Part shown: positions 1 through 6,628 of the stretch, piece by piece
Numbering within the stretch: position 1 is the first letter of the stretch
Layout: each line of letters starts with the position of its first letter
From: Porphyromonadaceae bacterium UBA7042
GTDB taxonomy: Bacteria; Bacteroidota; Bacteroidia; Bacteroidales; Muribaculaceae
Assembly: GCA_002494015.1 (NCBI GenBank)
Contig: DLAR01000064.1
Span: forward strand, 1-8,429
Length of the DNA: 8,429 nucleotides
Direction: 5' to 3'
The notes under the pieces: model-generated
Databases searched by the model: none
What the model was told of the DNA's origin: nothing
What the model saw: only the letters and a program-made list of their open reading frames with translations
Position numbers and translations under genes: made by a program

Positions 1-142
1 ATGCTTTTGTCACACCCGTTTTCACGGTCGCCTTTCGCAATGAATCTCGGTCACATAGCTACAGCTATGCTTCCTCGATTCATGACGAAATCCGATGCGT
101 GAAAACGGGCTTTGGATTTAATATTTGTTATGAAACGCCCTC
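1..142 (-). repeat. Structured intergenic repeat with long imperfect inverted repeat
   Basis: The stretch contains a long hairpin-forming inverted repeat. CCCGTTTTCACG at 15-26 is exactly complementary to CGTGAAAACGGG at 98-109. Inside it, ATGAATC pairs with GATTCAT and CATAGCT (about 54-60) pairs with AGCTATG (about 63-69), so the arms fold back imperfectly around position 62. The outer edge at 118-142, read on the minus strand, begins GAGGGCGTTTCATAACAAAT. It resembles the right end of the window (8401-8425) at 22 of 25 positions, which suggests one dispersed element present twice. A 33-codon plus-strand frame (1-102) exists but looks like a by-product of the repeat. No transposase is visible. 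The left end may be cut by the window edge. Confidence 0.6.
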
Positions 143-223
143 TAATGGTTTGTAGAGACCGGGGGTGTCGAGCCGCTGCGATGGCTTTTTGACACTCTTG
201 CTTCTTTTTGGCTGATAACAAAT
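123..223. repeat. Gene-free region with flanking ATTTGTTAT / ATAACAAAT inverted repeat
   Basis: ATTTGTTAT at 123-131 is matched by its exact reverse complement ATAACAAAT at 215-223, enclosing about 80 bp. Inside lies a weaker inverted repeat, GTGTC..GACAC, with a nested AGCC..GGCT pair (about 156-195). I see no open reading frame of note, tRNA or rRNA here. The same ATAACAAAT word recurs at 8412-8420 in the repeat copy at the right edge, so it may be a border word of the dispersed element. Function unknown. Confidence 0.4.
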
Positions 224-275
224 AAAAAACAACCTATTCCCTCTCCATCATCGCGCCACACCGCGAGCGCGGTGC

Positions 276-320
276 GCAAAAATCAGAGTGCCGAAATATC
301 CTCACGGAATTTCGGCACTC
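276..320 (-). terminator. Intrinsic terminator after the phosphatase gene
   Basis: Read on the minus strand, GAGTGCCGAAAT (320-309) pairs perfectly with ATTTCGGCACTC (297-286), giving a 12-bp stem. The loop can extend it as TCC-GTGA-GGA with one bulged T, closing on a GNRA-type GTGA tetraloop. The stem is followed by TGATTTTTG, which supplies the T-tract. It lies 36 nt past the phosphatase TAA codon and is the natural end of the susC-susD-phosphatase transcript. A second small GC hairpin (CACCGC-GAGC-GCGGTG, 259-274) lies just beyond it. Confidence 0.85.
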
Positions 321-356
321 CTGCGATAATATATACCATGTATATCAAGGACTGCG

Positions 357-1619
357 TTACTTGTCAAGTAGCGAGGTATAATAGTCACGGACATCATTCC
401 ACCGGTAGAAGGGGAAGTTGTCGGTCTTGACGGGGATGGAGATTTCGCGCTCGTTAAGCATGAATTTTACAATAACATCGTCGGCCTTGTTGCGGAAGAA
501 GACAATCTGCACGTTTCCGGCCATCGGGGCGATGCGGAAGTCGGAAAACGCCTTGTAGAACTCGTCGGGCTCCTCGACCGAGTTGTAGCAGTTATCGAGG
601 CGCAGCATACCGGCAAGGGGGATGAGATTGCCGTCATGGCCGAAACGCAGGGTCGCACCATGCTTTCCGTTGGCGATATAATCGTCGGCGGTCTCGATGA
701 TGTTGCGCAGAAGCGGCTTGGCGTTGTCGAGCATCATGCCGTTGTTGAGGGCGTAGTTAGAGTCACACACATAAAAACGGTAGTTAAATGCCTGCCACAG
801 GTCAAAAAGTTCCTGTTTTTCAAAAAGATCCATGAACGACAGGTCGCATTCCATGTTCTGCATGTCGACTGCAATCCAGTAGAATCCCCACATAAGATCA
901 TGGGGATGCACGTTGCGCTTGACATATTTCTCATCCTTGAACAGCGATGCCACGAGTCGGTCAGGCCGAGTGTGGGATGCCTCAAACTTGCGGTATTCCT
1001 CGCGCCACGGTCCTTGCGGCGATGTGAACTCACACGATTCGGGACTGTGGTAATTGAGGTAGTGCATATAGCGGTTGGATGCCTCGCGGGGGATGAACAG
1101 GCGTGGCTCATGCTCTTTCAATCCCTCGCAGAATGCGGCCATGCTCAACGCGCAGCGCAGCACAGTGGTCGAGCAAGCGGTCATCTCGGCATCGGGAGGG
1201 AACACTTCGGGGAAAGCGGTGTACATGCGCGAGGCGATGCCGCGGTGCTGGCGGGCTCCGAGCGGCGAAAGATCACCCCCGCGCCCTTCGGCCTCGACCC
1301 ATACCTGCTCAAGGCGGGCGAGAACGTCGGTTCCGAGCGGGGTGAGCGCTCCAGCCTTGTCGGCATCACGCATCAGGTCGATGACTCGCTTATAGTCAAC
1401 ATCAGAAATCAGATAACGCGATCCGTGACGTCCGTAATGGCTTATGTAAAACGGCTTGTAACCCTTGGGGGCCGGTGTGTTCTGACTCTCGGAAACGGGA
1501 TAGGCATAATAAACGCCTCCGGCTTTCTCGATGGTCTCAAAGACTTCCTCGCGGGTTGTCTGCGCCGGTGCGGCCAGTACAGCCGCACCGAGCATGAATA
1601 TTGAAAAGAGTTTCTTCAT
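357..1619 (-). CDS. Secreted branch-2 histidine acid phosphatase (phytase/MINPP-like)
   Basis: A 420-residue protein starting at ATG 1619-1617 (MKKLFSIFM). A longer in-frame GTG start at 1658 is rejected because it would translate the upstream hairpin repeat and put 13 residues before a good signal peptide. Residues 1-20 (to ..AAPAQ) are a typical cleaved signal peptide, so the enzyme should be periplasmic or exported. The catalytic signature HYGRHGSRY (61-69) carries the nucleophilic His65 with Arg64 and Arg68, and FGHDG supplies the HD pair (His328-Asp329) expected as proton donor. This is the branch-2 histidine phosphatase arrangement, which includes phytases and multiple inositol polyphosphate phosphatases. 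MINPP enzymes typically use HAE instead of HD, so the exact substrate cannot be read from the motifs. The reaction is hydrolysis of phosphomonoesters to free phosphate. As last gene of the transporter unit it probably acts on the imported or captured ligand. Stop codon is TAA. Confidence 0.88.
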   Translation of the reverse strand: MKKLFSIFMLGAAVLAAPAQTTREEVFETIEKAGGVYYAYPVSESQNTPAPKGYKPFYISHYGRHGSRYLISDVDYKRVIDLMRDADKAGALTPLGTDVLARLEQVWVEAEGRGGDLSPLGARQHRGIASRMYTAFPEVFPPDAEMTACSTTVLRCALSMAAFCEGLKEHEPRLFIPREASNRYMHYLNYHSPESCEFTSPQGPWREEYRKFEASHTRPDRLVASLFKDEKYVKRNVHPHDLMWGFYWIAVDMQNMECDLSFMDLFEKQELFDLWQAFNYRFYVCDSNYALNNGMMLDNAKPLLRNIIETADDYIANGKHGATLRFGHDGNLIPLAGMLRLDNCYNSVEEPDEFYKAFSDFRIAPMAGNVQIVFFRNKADDVIVKFMLNEREISIPVKTDNFPFYRWNDVRDYYTSLLDK

Positions 1620-1644
1620 ATAGATTAATTTTATAGGGTGAGAA

Positions 1645-1708
1645 AGTGAAGTCTTCACTCAGGCGGAGCCTGAATTTCACCCTTCACCTTTCACTTTTAT
1701 TTCACTTT
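1645..1708 (-). repeat. GTGAA-type short repeats with two hairpins between susD and phosphatase genes
   Basis: The spacer after the SusD gene contains several copies of a GTGAA word on the minus strand (seen as TTCAC on plus at about 1676, 1684, 1691 and 1702), then two small hairpins: TCAGGC-GGA-GCCTGA (1659-1673) and AGTGAA-GTC-TTCACT (1645-1659). Neither is followed by a T-tract, so this does not look like a terminator. It could be an mRNA-processing or stability element that sets phosphatase level against SusD, or an inserted intergenic repeat. Confidence 0.5.
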
Positions 1709-1709
1709 A

Positions 1710-3449
1710 TTATTTTACCGCTGATGTCGAGGTGTAACCTTTGTTCTGTTTCAGCGTGGGGTTGTTCATAAGTTCGCTTTCGGGGATGGGGAAAATGTTG
1801 AAATGTGAGTCCACGTCGGTGCCCAGTCGTTCCTCTCCTTTCCAGTCCCAGTTTTTGCCCGAAGTGAACTTGCCGAAACGCACGAGGTCGGTGCGGCGCA
1901 CACACTCCGAGGCAAGCTCGCGCTGACGCTCGGCAAGGATGAAGTCGAGGGTGAGCTGCGAGTCGGAAATCTTGCCCGAAACGGTCGATTTGACTCCGGC
2001 AACGGCATAATTGTCGCTCATGTAGGCACGGCAGCGCACCTCGTTGACATAGTTGAGAGCATCAGTGCGCGACCCTGCCGCGCCGCGAAGGATAGCCTCG
2101 GCAGCCATCAGGTAGGCATCGGCTGTGCGGAACAGCGGGAAATCAATCGAGACGTAAGTGTCGCCTGAGGGACAGATTTGGTCATCACGGGTGACATTGC
2201 GCCACTTGATATAGCCGTATCCGTAGGAGAAAGTCGATGTCATCGCCATGTTGGGATCCCAAGTATCCTTGACCTGATTGGGGAGCGCGGTCATGAACTG
2301 GGCACGCTTGTCATTCTTGTTGTTACCCCAAGTATCATTGGGGTCAAACATCACGTCGGCCGGGTCGAATGCATCGACAAGTGTCGTCTTGGAGCGCACG
2401 TTGCCCCATCCTTTGGAACCGACACCTGTGTTGTAAAGCTCATCCATCGGGCCGTTGACAAATGCCTTTACATAGAAATTGGTGCCGGCCGAGCTCTGGG
2501 CATGGATGCCGTCCTGAACGAGAGGCCAGATTATTTCGCGGCAAGTGTTGTTGTCGGCAAGGAAGATGTGGCGGTAATCCGACGTGAGAGGATAAACGTT
2601 GCTCTCGATGACCTTTTTGGAATAGGTCAACGCATCATTGTAGTGGTTTTCGCCGATCCAAGTCTCGGCATTGAGATACATGCGCGAGAGGAGGAACCAA
2701 GCGGCAACACGGTCGACATGGGCATAGGGAGCAGCTCCGGGAGCGGCGAGGAGGTCATGGCTACCCTCGGTCTCGCCCGAGACAGCCTTGATTTCACCAA
2801 GAGCATAATCGAAAATCGCCTTGCGGGTCCACTGCTCGGGAAGGTCTTTCACACCGGTGTTCTCATTGACCATAGGCACGTCGCCAAAGATGTCGCAGAG
2901 CATTGAATAGCAGTATGCACGGATAAAACGGGCCTCGGCGCGATAAGTGAGATAATCATCTTTCATCTCGTTCCACAGTCCGCGCGACTGGAGCTTTGAC
3001 TCGGTACACTCGCGCAGGAACTCGTTGCAGTAGGCAATCGCCATGTAGAGTCGCTGGTAGGTCCATGTCACGACAAGCGCGTTAGAAGCATCCCAAGTGA
3101 TGTTGAGGCACTTGCGCAGACCGTTAGACGAGGAGGGCATCAGGAAATTGTCGGTGGGAAGTTCCTGTATATAGAACAGCAGGCGCATATATCCCGAGTA
3201 ACCCTCGTTGGCCCCTTGTAGGTCGCCGTTGCCGCCGTCACCGCCGTTCTGACCTGTCAGAATCAAGGAGCCGTAACACTTGGCAAGCACACCCATGTAA
3301 CCCTCGGTGGTGGCATATACCTGATCCCCGACAAGCTGGGTGTCGTCAATCGGCATGGTGTCAAGGTCGTTGAAACATGACGACAGCAGCGCGCAGCACC
3401 CGACTGCCGCCATCAGTGAAAATAATATTTTATTGATTGTTTTTTTCAT
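1710..3449 (-). CDS. SusD/RagB-family nutrient-binding outer-membrane lipoprotein
   Basis: A 579-residue protein with ATG at 3449-3447 and a TAA stop. The N-terminus is a lipoprotein signal peptide: basic MKKTINK, a hydrophobic stretch, then LLSSC with the lipidated Cys at residue 25. The rest matches the SusD/RagB family: an N-terminal SusD-like part with the DLDTMP start typical of mature SusD proteins, RAEARFIRAYCYSMLCDIFGD (about residue 170-190, the TPR-like helical core), and a C-terminal RagB/SusD part with LILAERQREL-like FILAERQRELASE, RTDLVRFGKF and the ending FPIPESELMNNP. Length is normal for the family (500-650). SusD proteins sit on the cell surface as a lid on the SusC barrel and bind the ligand. 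The gene starts 12 nt after the SusC stop, so the two are co-transcribed and probably translationally linked. Ligand identity is not readable from the sequence. Confidence 0.95.
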   Translation of the reverse strand: MKKTINKILFSLMAAVGCCALLSSCFNDLDTMPIDDTQLVGDQVYATTEGYMGVLAKCYGSLILTGQNGGDGGNGDLQGANEGYSGYMRLLFYIQELPTDNFLMPSSSNGLRKCLNITWDASNALVVTWTYQRLYMAIAYCNEFLRECTESKLQSRGLWNEMKDDYLTYRAEARFIRAYCYSMLCDIFGDVPMVNENTGVKDLPEQWTRKAIFDYALGEIKAVSGETEGSHDLLAAPGAAPYAHVDRVAAWFLLSRMYLNAETWIGENHYNDALTYSKKVIESNVYPLTSDYRHIFLADNNTCREIIWPLVQDGIHAQSSAGTNFYVKAFVNGPMDELYNTGVGSKGWGNVRSKTTLVDAFDPADVMFDPNDTWGNNKNDKRAQFMTALPNQVKDTWDPNMAMTSTFSYGYGYIKWRNVTRDDQICPSGDTYVSIDFPLFRTADAYLMAAEAILRGAAGSRTDALNYVNEVRCRAYMSDNYAVAGVKSTVSGKISDSQLTLDFILAERQRELASECVRRTDLVRFGKFTSGKNWDWKGEERLGTDVDSHFNIFPIPESELMNNPTLKQNKGYTSTSAVK

Positions 3450-3461
3450 TGTTCCGTTGTT

Positions 3462-6425
3462 TTAGAAGTTAAGGTTAAGACCGAGGCTGAACGTGCGTGG
3501 ACGCGGATACATCTTGCGGTCGATACCGTTGTAAAGCTCGGGGTCGATGCCCGAATAGTGGGTAAAGGTGTATACGTTGCTGATACCAAGCGTTACACGC
3601 AGGTTGCTTGTCTTGTTCCACAGGCGCGGGAAAGTGTAGCCGAGCGTGATGTTGTCGATGCGGAAGAACGAGCCGTCCTCAAGGAAAAGGTCGCTGTACT
3701 GCTGCTGAGTGTCAAAACCGAGTTCGGCAGTCGACTTGAGGATATTGGAGAACGAGCCTTGGTCGCTGTAGGTCGACTGGAGATATTGGTCGCCGCGCAC
3801 ATAGTTGTAGACATAGTTGCCGAATGCACCGTGGCCGCTGATGCCGAGGTCCCAGTTCTTATAGCTCAGACGAGTGTTGAATCCAAGCAGCGAGTGAGGC
3901 ATCGCGCTCTTGTCGGTCGCATATTTGGTCTCGGTTGTGCCGACACTGCCGTCGGGCTGGATATATTTCCCTTCGAGGGGCTTGCCGTTCTCGTCATAGG
4001 CCTGCTTGGCGAGATAGAAGGTATAGGGAGTGTGGTCGACCATGAATACCTGAACAAATTTGCCTGTTCCCGAGATGTCGCCGGTGGTGACATAGTTCTG
4101 ATCCGAGTCAACGACATTGAGCTTGGTAATCTTGGACTGCTGCCATGTGTAGTTGAAGCCGATTGTCCAGTTCCACTCCTTGGTGTCGACAGGCACGAAG
4201 TTGAGGGCAAGCTCGACACCCTGATTTTCCATCGAGCCGATGTTGGTGGTGATAACCGGGGCATAGTTTACACCGGCGGGGACAGCGATGGTATTGAGAA
4301 GGTCCTTGGTGAATCGCTTGTAATAGTCGACCGAACCAAAGATGCGGTTCTGGAGGAATCCGAAGTCGATTCCGGCGTTCCATGTGGTCGTGGTCTCCCA
4401 CTTGATGTCGCTGTCGTAGCCGTTGGGACGGTACATCTTATACCACTCGTTGCCAAAGAGATACATCGATTCGGGATAAGAGACGCTGAATGTAGTCATC
4501 CACGGGTAGTCGTTGCCTATATCCTGCTGACCGGTAATACCGTAGCCGACACGCACCTTGAAATCTGACATCACATCCTGTTCCTTCATGAAATCCTCCT
4601 CGATGACGCGCCATGCGAGAGCTACCGACGGGAAGTAACCCCAGCGGTTGTCCTTGGAAAATCGCGACGAGGCATCGGCACGGAGAGTGGCAGTAACGAG
4701 ATAGCGGTTGTCAAACGAGTAGTTGACACGGCCATAGAGAGATAGCAGATAATACTCTGATTCATAGTGGGTGGGCGACGAGAGTTCTTCGCCGTAGGTG
4801 TCGTTGAAGGTCGCATTGTACTTTTTCCAGAAATGCTGCCATCCGTAACCGCCCATGACCGAGAAGTCGTGACGGCCCCACTTGTGGCCATAGTTTCCAA
4901 AAATATCGAGGAGATAATTGCGCTTGTTCTGTTTTCCGTTGTTGACAAGACCTGTTCCGTCTTTCTGATTGCCGGTGTACATCATTCCGGCCAGTTCCGG
5001 CACTGTGCGGTCATATTTGGACTGGAGCACGTCATATCCGAGGTTGACGTTCAGCTGAAGGTCTTCAAGCCCGTGGACGCGGTAATTGATGGCCGCGCTG
5101 CCGATTGAGCGGGTAACCTTGTTGATGCGCTTGTCGAGTTCAAGTGTGGCGACAGGGTTGTCAGTCTGAATAGCCATCGGGGAATCGCCGTTTTTCCAGA
5201 TGAAGTAGCCGAGACCGGGGTCGGTCGAGGCGGTTGAGCTGCCGGTCATGACGGGACGTGTGGGGTCATAACGCAGTGCGTTTCCGACAACCGAATTGTC
5301 AACCAGCGCGTTGCGCTCATATGAGAACTTGGCATTGAGATTGAGTGTCAGGTGGTCGTTGAGAAGCGACGGGGTCAGGGCGACACCGGCTGTGGCACGC
5401 TGATAATTGTTGGTCTTGATAACACCGTCCTGATTGGTATATCCGCCCGACACACGGTAAGGTGTATTGATGGCTTTGATTTTGCCGGCAACCGAGAGGT
5501 TATGCTCGGTACCGAAAGCCGAGCGATAGATTTCGTCCTGCCAGTCAGTCTCGGAGGTGCCGAATACAACATCAGAGGGAACACCGGTCACTTTGGGGAC
5601 AAACTCACGGAACTCGTCGGGAGAAAGCACGTCGAGACGCTTGGCTGTGTGGCTGACTGTGAAGTTGCCCGAATAGGAAACTTTGAGCCCGTCAGTGCCG
5701 CGCTTGGTCGTGATGACAATCACACCGTTGGACGCGCGCGAACCATATATAGCGGTGGCCGATGCGTCTTTAAGCACTGTAAATGTCTCGATATCCTCGG
5801 GGTTGATACCGCCGATGAGATTGGACGCACCCTCGATAGCGGAGTTGTCGACCGGCACGCCGTCGATTACAAACAGAGGGTCGTTGGATGCCGACAGAGA
5901 CGCGCCGCTGCGGATGCGCACCTGCGAGCCTGAGCCGGGCGCTCCTGACTACGAAACGACATTGACACCGGCAATCTTGCCGACGAGCGCGTCCTGAACG
6001 CTGACACGGCTGCCGCGGTTGAGGTCATCGGGCTTGATGGCCGTTACCGATCCGGTGGCATCACTTTTCTTGACACTGCCGTAACCGATGACAAGTACTT
6101 CGTCAAGAAGCTCGGCATCCTGCTTCATCACGATGCCGCTTTTAAGCTCGGGAGAATCAGCCGAAACCTCCGCTGTCAGACAGCCGACATAGCTGATGAC
6201 AAGCGTGGATTTTTCAGAAGGCACCGTGATGGTGAAATTGCCGTCAAAGTCGGTGGCGGCTGCGGTCGAGGTCCCTTTTACAGTTACTGTCGCACCGATT
6301 ACCGGTTCTTGCTGCTCGTCGATTACCAGACCTGTTACCTTAATCTGGGCAAACGACATCAACGCAGCCATGAGAAATGTGGCAAACCACATCTTTCTCA
6401 ATCCTGAATTGCTTGGTTGTTTCAT
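3462..6425 (-). CDS. SusC/RagA-family TonB-dependent transporter with one in-frame TAG codon
   Basis: The full frame from ATG 6425-6423 to TAA 3464-3462 is 988 codons, normal for SusC, but codon 159 (5951-5949) is TAG. The first part (residues 1-158) has a signal peptide (cleavage near ..MSFAQ, 27), a carboxypeptidase-regulatory-like domain (about 28-100, GLVIDEQQEPVIGATV) and the TonB-box region DEVLVIGYG (108-116), and ends GKIAGVNVVS. Directly after the TAG, in the same frame, comes SGAPGSGSQVRIRSGASLS, then FVIDGVPVDN and the plug motif LKDASATAIYGSRASNGVI, the 22-strand barrel and a C-terminal LNLNF. No residue is missing across the TAG. As a plain gene it would give a useless 158-residue fragment; a restart at GTG 5921 would lack a signal peptide. 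Together with SusD it imports a ligand through the outer membrane using TonB energy. Either TAG is translated here or this is a freshly inactivated gene. Confidence 0.9.
5949..5951 (-). other. In-frame TAG codon in the SusC-type gene
   Basis: Minus-strand context is GTC GTT TCG TAG TCA GGA GCG, giving VVS-TAG-SGA. The codons on both sides continue the conserved plug entry segment of SusC proteins without gap or shift. From family knowledge, this site is variable and polar, so a translated Gln, Ser or similar residue would fit. CAG to TAG is a single transition. Confidence 0.9.
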
Positions 6426-6503
6426 TAAAGAGTGTTATTTAAGGTTAATTTTGTTCATGGCAAAATTAGCTATAAAAAGACACCCATTATCTTCCCCGGC
6501 CGA

Positions 6504-6543
6504 CAAAGTAAGCCGCAAAGTAAATTGTATTTTTTACAATCAA
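6504..6543 (-). promoter_or_regulatory. Weak candidate promoter for the susC-susD-phosphatase unit
   Basis: Two TTACTTTG words lie on the minus strand (6523-6516 and 6511-6504), close to the Bacteroidota -7 element TAnnTTTG but off at the second base. A TTG at 6543-6541 stands 17 nt upstream of the first, slightly short of the usual 19-21. A small inverted repeat ATTGTA-TTTTT-TACAAT (6524-6540) fills the spacer and could be a regulator site. A transcript from here would carry an 80-90 nt leader before the SusC ATG. Support is weak and the real start could lie elsewhere in 6426-6622. Confidence 0.3.
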
Positions 6544-6580
6544 TCTTTCAATTAACTGCATATCATAGTATTAAAAATCG

Positions 6581-6628
6581 ACATAACATTTGGAATATAA
6601 CATTTGATATGGGGATAAAATGTTATGT
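6581..6628. promoter_or_regulatory. Three-copy ATAACATTT motif, candidate operator
   Basis: ATAACATTTG occurs twice in direct orientation (6583-6592 and 6597-6606, 14 nt apart). A third copy is inverted as AAATGTTATGT (6618-6628), the exact reverse complement of ACATAACATTT at 6581-6591. The cluster sits between the regulator gene and the transporter gene; its last copy overlaps the regulator's TAA. The 26-nt loop and lack of a T-tract argue against an intrinsic terminator. Binding by the neighbouring HTH regulator is a plausible inference, not shown. Confidence 0.45.

Noticed and set aside
1..102. Short plus-strand frame starting with ATG at the first base
   Set aside because: It coincides with the arms of the inverted repeat, is only 33 codons long, and has no visible ribosome-binding context; better explained by the repeat.
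15..109. CRISPR array or tRNA-like structure in the left intergenic region
   Set aside because: There is one imperfect hairpin, not regularly spaced direct repeats, and no tRNA-type cloverleaf or CCA-adjacent acceptor stem can be drawn.
636..1604. A 322-codon open frame on the plus strand opposite the phosphatase gene
   Set aside because: It is antisense to a gene with clear catalytic motifs and signal peptide, its product has no recognisable family features, and such long antisense frames are common in GC-biased coding DNA.
2178..2906. A 242-codon plus-strand frame opposite the SusD gene
   Set aside because: It is fully antisense to an intact SusD protein and has no family features.
3558..4568. 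A 336-codon open frame on the plus strand opposite the SusC gene
   Set aside because: It lies wholly antisense to the conserved barrel region, has no signal, motif or promoter of its own, and reads like a codon-bias shadow.
3462..5921. Separate SusC gene starting at the GTG at 5921
   Set aside because: This start would omit the signal peptide, the TonB box and the first part of the plug signature, all of which are present in frame upstream of the TAG.
6581..6628. Intrinsic terminator for the regulator gene
   Set aside because: The inverted arms are AT-only or nearly so, separated by 26 nt, and no T-tract follows on the minus strand.
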